A stretch of 64,000 nt of DNA from the NCBI RefSeq assembly GCF_039543545.1, contig NZ_BAABJY010000001.1, positions 434,001 to 498,000 of the forward strand, read 5' to 3'. Shown here piece after piece: positions 45,901 to 54,658 of this stretch. Origin of the DNA: Luteimonas vadosa (GTDB lineage Bacteria > Pseudomonadota > Gammaproteobacteria > Xanthomonadales > Xanthomonadaceae). Within the stretch, counting starts at the first letter, position 1; each line of letters begins with the position of its first letter. Below the pieces are notes generated by a model. That model was given only the letters and a program-made list of their open reading frames with translations, did no database searches and was not told the DNA's origin. A program made the translations under genes and the position numbers.

Positions 45901-46582
45901 GCCGGTCGACGCCGTCCAGCGCGCCTGCCTCGCTAAAGTGCCCCCGTGGCTGGTCCCGGAAAGGCGCTTCGGTCAACTGGGTATGGGGGAGGTTCCTGCC
46001 CACGTGCCCGGCGTTGTCGTGGGATCGCGCAATCATCGAGCCCTGTTCGTGCAGGATGTTGATCCGGTCCGTCGCCGCCAGCGGATAGCCCTGGAGCAGC
46101 TCGGCGAACCATTCCGCCTGCAGCTGCGCCCGCACCCCGATGCCGGAGGGATCCGTGTAGACGATGGGGATCCGCCATCCCGCGCCGGTGCGCACGGCAG
46201 GCTCGATCCCCAGGCGTTGGCCGGGTGGACGCACCACGGCACCGGCAGGACCGCCGGCCAGGACCTCCACCTGCCGCAGCGGAAGGTCAGGCTGTTGCGG
46301 CATCTCGGCCTGCGACGGATGCCGGTCGTGCTGTGCCCGCATCGCCAGGGCGTGTTCCACCCGCAGCAGGCGCTCGTGCAGTTGCCGGGCCACGGCATCG
46401 GCCAGCATCCTGCTCCGGGTTTCGGTTTCCAGGCGCGTCTGGCGCAATTCGTACAGGGCAAGCCCGACGCCCAGCAGGGGCAGCGACGCGGAGAGCAATA
46501 CGCCCATCCACAGCAACCGCCGCAACCGCCCCGTCAACGTGTCCCCCGCGCGGCCGTCAATCGTGCCGGCATCCTTTGCCAC
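42905..46582 (-). CDS. Membrane multi-PAS/LOV sensor with GGDEF and EAL domains
   Basis: About 1225 residues. A first membrane span (~20-42), a periplasmic region of about 200 residues and a second span (~250-275) precede four PAS-type domains. The fourth is LOV-like: VNRSFEQLTGYDAAEATGRNCRF with Cys716 in GRNCRFLQG, then NYRKDGTLFWNELHV. GGDEF is intact (RFGGDEFVVVL, 875-879), and the EAL domain (ECL at 1002-1004, DDFGTGYSS) keeps the Glu. It should make and/or break c-di-GMP, the LOV Cys giving blue-light control through a flavin adduct. GTG 46582 is a guess (GGGGG nearby); upstream codons are open to 47005. It lies 10 bp upstream of uvrD. Confidence 0.88.
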   Translation of the reverse strand: MAKDAGTIDGRAGDTLTGRLRRLLWMGVLLSASLPLLGVGLALYELRQTRLETETRSRMLADAVARQLHERLLRVEHALAMRAQHDRHPSQAEMPQQPDLPLRQVEVLAGGPAGAVVRPPGQRLGIEPAVRTGAGWRIPIVYTDPSGIGVRAQLQAEWFAELLQGYPLAATDRINILHEQGSMIARSHDNAGHVGRNLPHTQLTEAPFRDQPRGHFSEAGALDGVDRLFTFQRLEGSPLLVVVSMASGGIVAAWLGFAIVVLMATVLLAVLWVWLLKQYDRKHARQGELLAELEVTRQRLGEACELAAIGDYEWDINNGRVHWSPEASRLYGLPPASTTLDLDQAFASIHPEDIDRLRGMAERLMAGDEQVEADAEFRIVRADGGVRWIYARGVLHHRQDRRVIHGVQQDITERVAAREQLRATEESYRFLFARNPLPMWVFDPDTLRFLEVNDAAVAHYGFSRERFLQLRLQDIRPGSEIGELERALARTEPVAQGRVWTHRLADGRLRRVAIFSSDIRFDGRCARMVLAQDVTESEAAEERFRLIARATSDAVYDFDIENDRLWWSDSFYSTFGYRPEEMPPTLAAWEAMVHPDDLARVSDSLEAAIADPVREEWTEEYRFRRQDAGYAVVVDRGFFVRNADGAATRMLGGMLDVSERRRHEADLRLLSRAVESVDSGVVIVDALGPDFPIVYVNRSFEQLTGYDAAEATGRNCRFLQGIDRDQAGVKAIGAAIAERREARALLRNYRKDGTLFWNELHVAPVQDEHGAVNHFVGVLNDVSERQRQEQELAHRATHDELTGLPNRQLLQDRLQQAIHNADRYGRKAAVVFLDLDDFKLVNDTLDHAAGDQALRIVADRLRQQVRETDTVGRFGGDEFVVVLTEQSDEDGVGQVIARISATLSQPMEIGDIQHVLTPSIGWSRYPEDGSDPETLLKHADMAMYQAKRAGRNRAERYHAGLDVGAMQRLQLVGQLRDALERREFVLAFQPIHGSDGAVSALECLVRWQHPERGLLSPAEFIPVCEESGLILELGRRILREAARHQALLVGRGFAGLRLAVNVSPLQFGPQLVEDVAAVLAEHSLPAGALELELTEGTVMDNPLRAIETMHSLSAMGVCLAIDDFGTGYSSLSYLKRLPLDRLKIDRSFVQDLPGDPESASLCSTIIGLAHSMGLHTVGEGVEEEGQLAWLRAQGCEEMQGFLMSRPLLFDDLVEYLDRGSAPART

Positions 46583-46766
46583 GGTCCCCCGCCTCGTTTC
46601 CCAGCCCCGACGCCATCCTACAGACCCCCGCACGCCGCCTGCCGCGGACAGGCGTTGAGGCGGCCTGGGGCGCATCGAAGTGCCCACGACCCCGTGAAAG
46701 GCCACTCGACACGGACTGGCGCGCGCACGCGGGAACCTTGCCGGCGCCCGGCCATCCAAACCGGGC

Positions 46767-47693
46767 ATGTCTCGTCGAGCCTTGCTGCTGTGCATGACCG
46801 TGGTCGCGGCCCAGGGCGGCGTCCACGCGCGCGACGCGGTCGATGCGCGGGTGCTGCGCGAGAACGGGACCGAATTGCGGATCGAGGTGCGCGGCGTCCA
46901 GGACGGTACCCGCGTCGGGATGCTGCATCGCTGGGCGGCCGAGGCCGCGCGCGCGGCGAGGACCGCAACGGGCCGTTTCCCGCTGGATGCCGCGCGCGTC
47001 GTCATATCGCAACGGCCGGGGAGCGGCGCCAGCCCCGTGCCCTGGGGACAGACGTCGCGGCGCGGGGACGTGTCGGTCCTGCTGTACGTGCGCGACGACG
47101 CGACGTTCGACGAGCTGCGCGCCGACTGGACCGCGGTGCACGAGTTCTCGCACCTGTTCCACCCCTACCTGGGTGACCGCGGCCGCTGGTTGGCCGAAGG
47201 CCTCGCCAGCTATTACCAGAACGTGCTGAGGGCGCGCGCCGGCCTGCTCGAACCCAGGGAAGCCTGGCGCCGGCTGGACGGCGGCTTCGCCCGGGGCCGG
47301 GACGCAACCAACGGCGTGCCGCTCTCGGCACTCGGGCGCGGGCGCGGCGGCACGATGCGCGTGTACTGGGCCGGGGCCGCGTACTGGCTGGAGGCCGACC
47401 TCGCCCTGCGCCGCCGCGGCAGCTCGCTCGACGCCGTGCTCGCCGGGTACGCAGGCTGCTGCCTGCGCGGGACCGCTTGGGTCTCGCCGGAGGATTTCGT
47501 CGCCGCGCTGGATGGGATCGCGGGCACGGATGTCTTCGCCTCGCGCTACCACCGCTACGCCGGCGCGACGCGGTTTCCCGCGGTGGACGCCAGCTATGCG
47601 TCGCTGGGCATCACCAGGTCGGGCTCAACGCTGCGCTTTTCCCGCGACGACGCCGGCGCGCGGCTACGTGCCCAGGTCATGGGGGCGGACTGA
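46767..47693 (+). CDS. Putative exported gluzincin-type metallopeptidase
   Basis: 308 residues. A signal-like N-terminus (MSRRALLLCMTVVAAQGGVHA) is followed by a region with AVHEFSHLFHPYLGDRGRWLAEGLASYYQ: HExxH (E-F-S-H) with a downstream Glu in the GLASYY helix, the zinc site of M1/M61-like gluzincins. The remainder (YWAGAAYWLEADLALRRRG) fits the helical part of that group. I would call it a basic-peptidase-like protein of unknown substrate. ATG 46767 is preceded by no clear Shine-Dalgarno. It is divergent from the LOV gene and convergent with the YqhA gene. Confidence 0.7.
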   Translation: MSRRALLLCMTVVAAQGGVHARDAVDARVLRENGTELRIEVRGVQDGTRVGMLHRWAAEAARAARTATGRFPLDAARVVISQRPGSGASPVPWGQTSRRGDVSVLLYVRDDATFDELRADWTAVHEFSHLFHPYLGDRGRWLAEGLASYYQNVLRARAGLLEPREAWRRLDGGFARGRDATNGVPLSALGRGRGGTMRVYWAGAAYWLEADLALRRRGSSLDAVLAGYAGCCLRGTAWVSPEDFVAALDGIAGTDVFASRYHRYAGATRFPAVDASYASLGITRSGSTLRFSRDDAGARLRAQVMGAD

Positions 47694-47713
47694 GCCGCGC
47701 GACGCACCCTCGG

Positions 47714-48346
47714 TCAATGCGCGGCCAGTTCCCGCTTCGCCGACACGCTGGTCATCAGCTTGTCCGTCCAGGCGATGCCCAGTGCCGACAGGATGAAGAT
47801 GGTGTGGATGATGGTCTGCCACATCACGCCTTCGGAGGTAACCATGGTGCAGGACTTGGCGTAGGACCCGATGGCCGACAGCGCCTCGGCCGCCGCCAGC
47901 GCATCGGCGGTGTTGCACAGCGGCAGGCCGCCGAGCATGCCGGCCTCGATGAAGGTCTTGAGCAGGTGAATCGAGGAGATGCCGATGATCGCCATCGCCA
48001 GCTTGACCTTGAGCACGCTGGCGTTGACGTGGCTCAGCCATTCCGGCTGGTCGGGATGCCCCTGCAGGCCCAGCCGCGACACGAAGGTCTCGTAGCCGCC
48101 GACGATCACCATCACCAGCAGGTTGGAGATCATCACCACGTCGATCAGCCCCAGGACCAGCAGCATGATGCCCTGCTCGGTGAGCGTGTTGGCGTCCGTG
48201 ATCAGGTGCAGCAGCTCCTTGAGGAACAGGAACACGTACACGCCTTGCGCCACGATCAGGCCCAGGTACAGCGGCAGCTGAAGCCAGCGCGAACTGAAGA
48301 TCAACGCCGGCAGCGGGCCGAGGCGGGGAGCGGATGGACGGGACAT
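47714..48346 (-). CDS. YqhA family (TIGR00645) membrane protein
   Basis: 210 residues with four membrane spans: SRWLQLPLYLGLIVAQGVYVFLFL, MLLVLGLIDVVMISNLLVMVIVGGYETFVS, VKLAMAIIGISSIHLLKTFIEAG and MWQTIIHTIFILSALGIAWTDKLM, matching the YqhA/TIGR00645 family over its full length. The function is not known. ATG 48346 (MSRPSAPRLG) is chosen; the 30 codons open upstream are Ala/Gly-rich. The gene converges on the peptidase gene with 20 bp between stop codons. Confidence 0.9.
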   Translation of the reverse strand: MSRPSAPRLGPLPALIFSSRWLQLPLYLGLIVAQGVYVFLFLKELLHLITDANTLTEQGIMLLVLGLIDVVMISNLLVMVIVGGYETFVSRLGLQGHPDQPEWLSHVNASVLKVKLAMAIIGISSIHLLKTFIEAGMLGGLPLCNTADALAAAEALSAIGSYAKSCTMVTSEGVMWQTIIHTIFILSALGIAWTDKLMTSVSAKRELAAH

Positions 48347-48509
48347 GGATGGCACCGATGGCGAGGCAGCGCGCAAGGGTAGCGGCGCCGTCCAGCCCTG
48401 CCAAGCCGCGGCCACGGCCCGGCCCGGCCCGCCCACCCCGGGCGATTGGACTCGACCGCGTCACTGGTCGACACTCGCCGCCTGACCCGCCGGACCAAGG
48501 AGTCCTGCC

Positions 48510-49832
48510 GTGGCCGTGGCCGCAAGATCATTTTTTTCGTTGACGCTCGGCCTGCTGCTGGTGGCGTGTACGTCGCTGCCGGAAGGGAGACATGCCATGA
48601 CCGCTAATTCCCTGGACCCCATCGCGGAGGACTTCGTGCGCCTCACGCTGGAGATCGGCGAGCGCGAGCCCGGCTACGTCGACGCCTATTACGGACCGGA
48701 ACAGTGGGCGGCGGAGGCCAAGGCCGATCCGCGCACGGTGCCGGAGCTCCGCGAGGCGACGCAGGCCCTGACGTCGCAAGCGCGCGCCGTGGATCCGGCC
48801 GGCCTGGCACCCATGGAGCAGCGGCGCCGCGACTTCCTGCTCGCCCAGCTCAAGGCGGCGGAGACCCGGCTGCGCATGCTGTCGGGCGAGGAGCTGGCGT
48901 TCGACGACGAGGCCGAGGGCCTGTTCGACGTGCGGCCGGTGCTCAAGCGCTTGTCCGACTACGACGCCGCGCTGGCCGAGCTCGAACGCCTGGTGCCCGG
49001 CGACGGCCCCCTGTGGCGACGCGTCAACGCACAGTCCGAGCGCACCGTCATTCCCGAAGATCGCCTGGAGGCGGTGATGCGCGCGGCCATCGCCGAGTGC
49101 CGGCGCCGCACCGCGGAACACATCGCCCTGCCGCCCGGCGAGCGCTTCACCCTCGAGTTCGTCACCGGCCAGCCCTGGTCGGGGTACAACTGGTACAAGG
49201 GCGACGCCAACAGCCTGATCCAGATCAACACCGACCTGCCGGTGCTGATGAGCCGCGCCGTCGACCTGGGTTGCCACGAGGGTTATCCGGGCCACCACGT
49301 CCTGAACATGCTGCTGGAGCAAGGCCTGTCGAAGGCGCGCGGCTGGCAGGAATTCACGGTCTACCCCCTCTACAGCCCGCAATCGTTCATCGCCGAAGGC
49401 ACCGCCAACTACGGCATCGAGCTGGCCTTCGACGACGCCGAACGCCTGGCCTTCGAGCGCGACGTGCTGTATCCCCTCGCCGGGCTCGACCCGGCACTGG
49501 CGGCCGAGGACCACCGCCTGCGCCTCGCCCGGTCCAGGCTGTCCGGCGCGCGCTTCACCATCGCCCGCGACTACCTCGACGGCCGCATCGATCGTGCAGC
49601 CGCGTTGCGACTCGCGCAGAAGTACCAGCTGCTGTCGCCCGAGCGCGCCGAGCAGTCCATCGCCTTCACCGAGAAATACCGCAGCTACGTCATCAACTAC
49701 GGCCTGGGCCTGGACGCCGCGCGCGCCTACGTCGAAGGTGCCGGCGAGAGCGAGGCGGCTCGTTGGGCGGCGATGGAACGGGTGCTGTCCGAACCGACGC
49801 TGCCTTCGGACCTGGAGCGGACTGGCCGCTGA
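48510..49832 (+). CDS. DUF885 putative lipoprotein metallopeptidase
   Basis: 440 residues. The start is GTG 48510 with AAGGAG (48497-48502) upstream; an N-terminal signal with lipobox LLLVAC (Cys~20) suggests an outer- or inner-membrane lipoprotein. The HEGYPGHH motif (HExxH) and WYKGDANSLIQINTDLP give a zinc-binding site resembling thermolysin/M32-like DUF885 peptidases. Substrate unknown. A downstream ATG at 48597 would remove the signal and would leave a cytosolic form. Single gene. Confidence 0.78.
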   Translation: MAVAARSFFSLTLGLLLVACTSLPEGRHAMTANSLDPIAEDFVRLTLEIGEREPGYVDAYYGPEQWAAEAKADPRTVPELREATQALTSQARAVDPAGLAPMEQRRRDFLLAQLKAAETRLRMLSGEELAFDDEAEGLFDVRPVLKRLSDYDAALAELERLVPGDGPLWRRVNAQSERTVIPEDRLEAVMRAAIAECRRRTAEHIALPPGERFTLEFVTGQPWSGYNWYKGDANSLIQINTDLPVLMSRAVDLGCHEGYPGHHVLNMLLEQGLSKARGWQEFTVYPLYSPQSFIAEGTANYGIELAFDDAERLAFERDVLYPLAGLDPALAAEDHRLRLARSRLSGARFTIARDYLDGRIDRAAALRLAQKYQLLSPERAEQSIAFTEKYRSYVINYGLGLDAARAYVEGAGESEAARWAAMERVLSEPTLPSDLERTGR

Positions 49833-50141
49833 ATTCCGGCTCGCACGCGCGCCACGCCGCACGCGATCGGCGAGACGTGGACGAAATTGCCCCCGTGGAC
49901 CAGCCCCGCGCTGGGCACGCAGGCCGCGCCGGCGACGGCCACCGCATGCAGCGCGTCGCGGTCGCCGGACAGGCGCTTGCGGTGGTCGATCCAGGACGTC
50001 CCGATGCGAGCGATCCGCTTGCTGGCGTCCGGTGCCAGCCTGACCGCGGGCGTCGAATCGCGGCTGATCGGGGTACCCGGGCAGGTCGCGTCGATCACGG
50101 CCTCGCTATACTCGCGCCAATCCTGATCGAGGGCGTTTCGC
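49833..50141. other. 309-bp gap between DUF885 gene and the pigment locus
   Basis: No convincing gene. A 147-codon minus frame (49727-50170) spans it but overlaps the ends of both flanking plus-strand genes, is Ser/Arg/Ala-rich and resembles no family I know. Near the right end, TATACT at 50107-50112 is a possible -10 for the ketosynthase gene, giving a leader of about 23 bases; its -35 is poor (GGTCGC). Confidence 0.4.
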
Positions 50142-51377
50142 TTGCCGTCATTGCAGTCGCTGTCCCCCATTGCGGCCCTGTCGATCCGCGCCTACACCGC
50201 CACCACCGCGCTCGGTCGCGGCCGCGCTGCCCAGGCCGAAGCGCTGCGCGCGCGCCGGGGTGGCCTGCGGGAAAACGATTTCCCGCACACCGGCGAGGGC
50301 GCGCGGCTGCGGACCTGGATCGGCCGGGTCGACGGCCTGGAGGACGCGCCGCTGCCCGACCCCTGGGCGCGGTGGGATTGCCGCAACAACCGGCTGGCCT
50401 GGCTGGCCTTCCAGCAGGACGGCTTCCCCGAGGCGGTCAGTGAGGTGCGCGATCGCCTCGGCCCCACGCGCGTTGCCCTGGTCCTTGGCACGTCCACCGC
50501 CAGCATCGGCGCGACCGAGGAAGCCTATGCGCGGCTCGAGGAGGGTGCCGATGGCGAGCCCGCCTTCCCCGCCGACCTCGATCGCCCGATCGTGCACACG
50601 CCGCACTCGCTCGGCGACTTCATGCAGGCCGCCACCGGGCTCCGGGGACCCTGCGTCACCGTGGCCACGGCCTGTTCGTCCAGCGCGAAGGTGTTCGCCC
50701 AGGCCGCGCGGCTGATCTCGTCCGGGATCGTCGATGCCGCCGTCGTCGGGGGCGTCGACACCTTGTGCGGCAGCGTGCTCTACGGCTTCAATTCGCTGGG
50801 CCTGGTGTCGGTCCGACCCTGCCGACCCTTCGACAGCGAGCGCGATGGCCTGTCGCTGGGCGAGGCCGGTGGTTTCGCCTTGCTCGAGCGCCCCGGTCCA
50901 GGCGAAGGCGGCCTGCAATTGCGCGGCTACGGCGAGTCCAGCGACGCCCACCACATGTCGGCGCCGCATCCGGAAGGCCTGGGCGCCCGCCTGGCGATGT
51001 CCGACGCACTGGCACGGGCCGGCGTCGAAGCGCGCGACGTCGGCTACCTCAACCTGCATGGCACCGCCACGCCCGCCAACGACGGCGTCGAGGCCGGCGC
51101 CGTGGCGGCCCTCTTCCCGGACAGCCTGCATGCCAGTTCGACCAAGGGCTGGACCGGGCACACGTTGGGTGCCGCCGGCATCGTCGAGTCGGTGTTCGCG
51201 TTGATCGCGCTGGAGGATGGGCTGTTGCCGGGCGTGCTCAACAGCACGGCGCCGGACGCCGCCTGCGGCCCGCAGATCCGGTTCGACAACGCCCGGTCCG
51301 AAGGCCTGCGGTACGCGATGAACAATTCCTTCGGCTTCGGCGGCAACAACAGCTCGCTGCTGTTCGGGCGCGCATGA
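50142..51377 (+). CDS. Beta-ketoacyl-ACP synthase of the aryl-polyene locus
   Basis: 411 residues with a complete FabF-type fold: catalytic Cys178 in VATACSSSAK, the first His in NLHGTATPAND and the second in GWTGHTLGAAG, and a C-terminal MNNSFGFGGNNSSLLFG loop. It condenses malonyl-ACP onto the growing acyl chain, here a conjugated polyene. The next gene, its chain-length-factor partner, starts with an ATGA overlap. TTG 50142 (GAGGG eight bases upstream) was chosen; TTG 50151 is also in frame. It heads the plus-strand arm ketosynthase-CLF-glycosyltransferase-halogenase. Confidence 0.9.
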   Translation: MPSLQSLSPIAALSIRAYTATTALGRGRAAQAEALRARRGGLRENDFPHTGEGARLRTWIGRVDGLEDAPLPDPWARWDCRNNRLAWLAFQQDGFPEAVSEVRDRLGPTRVALVLGTSTASIGATEEAYARLEEGADGEPAFPADLDRPIVHTPHSLGDFMQAATGLRGPCVTVATACSSSAKVFAQAARLISSGIVDAAVVGGVDTLCGSVLYGFNSLGLVSVRPCRPFDSERDGLSLGEAGGFALLERPGPGEGGLQLRGYGESSDAHHMSAPHPEGLGARLAMSDALARAGVEARDVGYLNLHGTATPANDGVEAGAVAALFPDSLHASSTKGWTGHTLGAAGIVESVFALIALEDGLLPGVLNSTAPDAACGPQIRFDNARSEGLRYAMNNSFGFGGNNSSLLFGRA

Positions 51378-52153
51378 ACACCTTGCACGCATGCATCGCC
51401 GGGGTCGGATTCTGGAACGACGGCCTGCCATCCTGGGACGCCGCACGCGACCTGGTCGCAAGCGGCACCCTGCCGGCCGATCCGCCGGCGCGTCCGGTGC
51501 CACGGCTGCTGGCCCCAAACGAGCGCCGGCGCGCACCGGCGTCGGTCGCCGTCGCGCTGGACGTGGCGATGGCCGCATGCGAATCGGCCGGCGCCGACCC
51601 AACCGAGCTGCCATCGGTCTTCGCGTCCACCCACGGCGACCTGGCCATCACCGACTACATTTGCGCGACGCTGGCCGAGCATCCGCTCGAGTTGTCGCCG
51701 ACCCGCTTCCACAATTCGGTGCACAACGCAGCCGCCGGCTACTGGACCATCGGCAGCGGCTGCCTCCAGCCCACCACCGCGATCAGCAGTTACGACGCCA
51801 GCTTTGCGCAGGGCCTGCTGGAGGCCATGTCGCAACTGGCCGCAGGCGCCGACCGCGTGCTGCTGGTGGCCTACGACACCGAAGCCACCGGCCCGCTGTC
51901 GGCGATGTCGGGCAGTCGCGGGCTGCTCGGAGGCGCGCTCGTACTCGCGGCGGACTGCGAAGGCACGCGCCTGCGCGCAACCCTCGTGGACGGCGAGGTG
52001 CCGGCACGTACCGGCCCGCTGGCGCGTCGCGCCGCCGGCAATTCGATGGCGCCGATGCTGCCGTTCTTCGACGCCCTGGCGACGCGCGACGACCTGGTCC
52101 TGCTCAAGGCCGGGCCGGGGCGCCTGCTGCGCGTGGAGTTCGCGCATGACTGA
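51374..52153 (+). CDS. Beta-ketoacyl synthase chain-length factor
   Basis: 259 residues, the short 'ketoacyl-synt_2' type seen in aryl-polyene clusters. It has the N-terminal half of a thiolase fold (SVAVALDVAMAACESAGADPTELPSVFASTHGDLA, then FHNSVHNAAAGYWTIG) but lacks the catalytic Cys and the second half with its His residues. It should pair with the preceding ketosynthase to set chain length, like ApeC with ApeO in Escherichia. Overlaps that gene by 4 bp and the glycosyltransferase by 8 bp, so the three are translationally coupled. Confidence 0.88.
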   Translation: MNTLHACIAGVGFWNDGLPSWDAARDLVASGTLPADPPARPVPRLLAPNERRRAPASVAVALDVAMAACESAGADPTELPSVFASTHGDLAITDYICATLAEHPLELSPTRFHNSVHNAAAGYWTIGSGCLQPTTAISSYDASFAQGLLEAMSQLAAGADRVLLVAYDTEATGPLSAMSGSRGLLGGALVLAADCEGTRLRATLVDGEVPARTGPLARRAAGNSMAPMLPFFDALATRDDLVLLKAGPGRLLRVEFAHD

Positions 52154-52982
52154 CGCCGGCTCCGGGACGCTGCTGGACAGGCACAACGTCGCCGTGGTCA
52201 TCCCGGCGCTGAACGAAGCCTTGCGCATCCGCGAGGTCGTGGAGGGCGCGCTCGCACAGTGCCCGACGGTGATCGTGGTCGACGACGGCTCCGACGACGG
52301 AACCGCCGACCGCATCGCCGACCTGCCCGTCGTCCTGCTGCGGCATCCGCGGCGCATGGGCAAGGGAGCCTCGCTTCGCGACGGCTTCCGGGAAGCCGAG
52401 CGGCTGGGTGCACGGGCCGTCGTCACCATGGACGGCGATGGCCAGCACAGCGCGGACGACATCCCGCGACTGATCGATGCCGCCAACCGCCACCCTGGCG
52501 ACCTCGTCATCGGCGCCCGCCTGCGCAAGCGCGCGGCGCAGCCGAGGTACCGCCGCCTCGGCAACGATTTCGGGGACTGGGGCATCGGCTGGGCCTGCGG
52601 CTTCAGGATCGTCGACAGCCAGAGCGGACAACGCCTGTACCCGGCATCGGTCTTCACCTTGCGCGACGTGCCCGGCGAGGGCTTCGTCTACGAGGCGCAG
52701 ATGCTGATTTCCGCCGCGCGCGATGCCGGCGCGGGCGTCGTCGCCGTGCCCATCGAATCGCGTTACGCCCCGGCCAACGCGCCGGCGCACTTCCGCAAGA
52801 GCCACTTCCGCCTGGTGCGCGACCTGCGCGAGATCGTGGGCCACGTGGCGGCGCAGATCTGGGCGCGCGGCGACATGCTCCGCGAGTACCTGCGCACCCG
52901 TGCCACGCCGCCGGTGATCGACGATGCCGGCGGCGATGTCGATCCAGAACGCGCCGGTTCGCGAGCGCCCGGCCACGCCTGA
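52146..52982 (+). CDS. Family-2 glycosyltransferase of the aryl-polyene locus
   Basis: 278 residues. A GT-A domain with NVAVVIPALNEALRIREVV, VVDDGSDDGTADRIADL (nucleotide-sugar site), MDGDGQHSADDIPRLI (DxD-type) and a C-terminal acceptor-side region (VDSQSGQRLYPASVF), like dolichyl-phosphate-mannose synthase relatives. There is no membrane span. It may attach a sugar or phosphosugar head to the polyene lipid. Start and stop overlap both neighbours, implying coupling. The tail (EYLRTRATPPVIDDAGGD) is variable. Confidence 0.85.
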   Translation: MTDAGSGTLLDRHNVAVVIPALNEALRIREVVEGALAQCPTVIVVDDGSDDGTADRIADLPVVLLRHPRRMGKGASLRDGFREAERLGARAVVTMDGDGQHSADDIPRLIDAANRHPGDLVIGARLRKRAAQPRYRRLGNDFGDWGIGWACGFRIVDSQSGQRLYPASVFTLRDVPGEGFVYEAQMLISAARDAGAGVVAVPIESRYAPANAPAHFRKSHFRLVRDLREIVGHVAAQIWARGDMLREYLRTRATPPVIDDAGGDVDPERAGSRAPGHA

Positions 52983-54625
52983 TGTCCGATCCTGTGCAGG
53001 CCACCGGATCCCCGCACGACGTCGCCATCCTCGGCGGTGGACTGGCCGGGCTGACACTGGCCATCCAGCTGCGGCAGCGCGACCCGGACATCGACGTGGT
53101 GGTGGTCGAACGGCGCCAGCACCCGGTGCGCGAAGCGGCGTTCAAGGTCGGCGAATCCACCGTCGAGATCGGGGCGCATTACTTCTCCAGCGTGCTCGGC
53201 CTGCAGCGCCACCTGGACGATGCGCAGCTGCGCAAGTTCGGGTTCCGGTTCTTCTTCAGCGACGGCCGGCGCGACGTCGACCGGTGCACCGAACTCGGGG
53301 TGAGCCGCCTGCTCCCGACGCCGTCGTGGCAACTCGACCGCGGTCGGTTCGAGAACTTCCTGGGCGAGGAGGCGCGAAGGCTTGGGGTGGCGTTCCGCGA
53401 CGGCACCTCGGTGCGCGGGCTCGAGATCGCCAGCGGCGACGGGCTGCACGCGGTGGCCATCGAGCGCGATGGCGTGGCGACGGCGCTGCAGGCGCGCTGG
53501 CTGGTCGACGCCTCCGGTCGCGCCGGCCTGCTCAAGCGCAAGCTGGGGCTGGCCGAGGCCAACGACCACGACGCCAATGCCGTGTGGTGGCGCGTCGACG
53601 GGCACCTGGATCCCAACCGCTGGAGCGAGGATGCGCAGTGGCTGGGACGCTGCACGCCGCCGGACCGCTGGCGTTCGACCAACCACATGTGCGGGCCCGG
53701 CTACTGGGTCTGGCTCATCCCGCTGGCCTCCGGGGCCCACTCGGTGGGCATCGTCTGCGACCCGGCGCTGCATCCGCTGGAGTCGATGAACACCCACGCC
53801 AAGGCGATGGAATGGCTGCGCAGGCACCAGCCCCGGGTGGCACAGGACCTCGACGCCCCCGGGCACGCCGTGCAGGATTTCGCCTTCCTGCGCCACTTCT
53901 CGCACGGCTGCAAGCAGGTGTTCTCGCGCGACCGCTGGGCACTGACCGGCGAGGCGGGGGTGTTCCTGGATCCCTTCTACTCGCCCGGCAGCGACTTCAT
54001 CGGCATCAGCAACACCTACGTCTGCGACCTCGTCACCCGCGATCGCGCGGGACAGGCGATCGCGCCGTACGCGCACCTGTACGAGCAGCTCTACCAGAGC
54101 TTCTACCGCCACATGCTGACCCTCTACCAGGGCCAGTACCCGATCTTCGGCGACGCCCAGGTCATGCCGGTCAAGATCATCTGGGACTACACGTGGTACT
54201 GGGGCCTGCTGGCGCCGCTGTTCTTCGAGGACCGGATGACGGATCTCGCGCTGCTCGGCCGCCTGCGTCCCCAGTTCGAGTTGACGGGCAAGTTGAACCT
54301 CGCGATGCAGGGCTTGCTGCGCGACTGGTCCGCGCGCAACACCGGACCGCTGCGGCCGGACCAGCGCCTGCTCGACCAGTACCTCGTCGACTGGTTCCAC
54401 GAAATGAACCGTGCGCTCAACGACCGCCTCGACGACCCGGCCCTGCTCGCCCGGCTGCGCGGCAACGTTGAACGGATGGAATGGCTGGCGGCCGAGATCC
54501 TCCAGCACGCGCGGGAAGCGCATCCCGGCATCGACGACCACGGACTCGCGGCTCTGCTCGAGGGATGCGCAACGGCACCGGCGCCCGCGTCGCTGGACGC
54601 GCACTGGTACGGCGCCGCCGCCTGA
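52982..54625 (+). CDS. Flavin-dependent halogenase-like enzyme of the pigment locus
   Basis: 547 residues. FAD-binding GGGLAG at 18-23, VGEST at 56-60, and the halogenase motif W-x-W-x-I-P (WVWLIP) at 242-247, absent from ordinary flavin monooxygenases. Lys85 (LRKFGFRFF) may be the equivalent of the active-site Lys79 of tryptophan halogenases. The later part (SPGSDFIGISNTYV ... FEDRMTDLALLGRL) is the family's substrate region. It may chlorinate or brominate the aryl head, as xanthomonadins are brominated, but some relatives oxidise instead. ATG overlaps the glycosyltransferase stop (TGATG). Convergent with the lipoprotein gene 34 bp downstream. Confidence 0.85.
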   Translation: MSDPVQATGSPHDVAILGGGLAGLTLAIQLRQRDPDIDVVVVERRQHPVREAAFKVGESTVEIGAHYFSSVLGLQRHLDDAQLRKFGFRFFFSDGRRDVDRCTELGVSRLLPTPSWQLDRGRFENFLGEEARRLGVAFRDGTSVRGLEIASGDGLHAVAIERDGVATALQARWLVDASGRAGLLKRKLGLAEANDHDANAVWWRVDGHLDPNRWSEDAQWLGRCTPPDRWRSTNHMCGPGYWVWLIPLASGAHSVGIVCDPALHPLESMNTHAKAMEWLRRHQPRVAQDLDAPGHAVQDFAFLRHFSHGCKQVFSRDRWALTGEAGVFLDPFYSPGSDFIGISNTYVCDLVTRDRAGQAIAPYAHLYEQLYQSFYRHMLTLYQGQYPIFGDAQVMPVKIIWDYTWYWGLLAPLFFEDRMTDLALLGRLRPQFELTGKLNLAMQGLLRDWSARNTGPLRPDQRLLDQYLVDWFHEMNRALNDRLDDPALLARLRGNVERMEWLAAEILQHAREAHPGIDDHGLAALLEGCATAPAPASLDAHWYGAAA

Positions 54626-54658
54626 CGCGCGAATCGCCGGCGCACTGCGCCGGGACGC

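Noticed and set aside
49727..50170. 147-codon minus frame between the DUF885 and ketosynthase genes
   Set aside because: It overlaps both flanking plus-strand genes, has no family likeness I recognise and lacks a convincing start signal.
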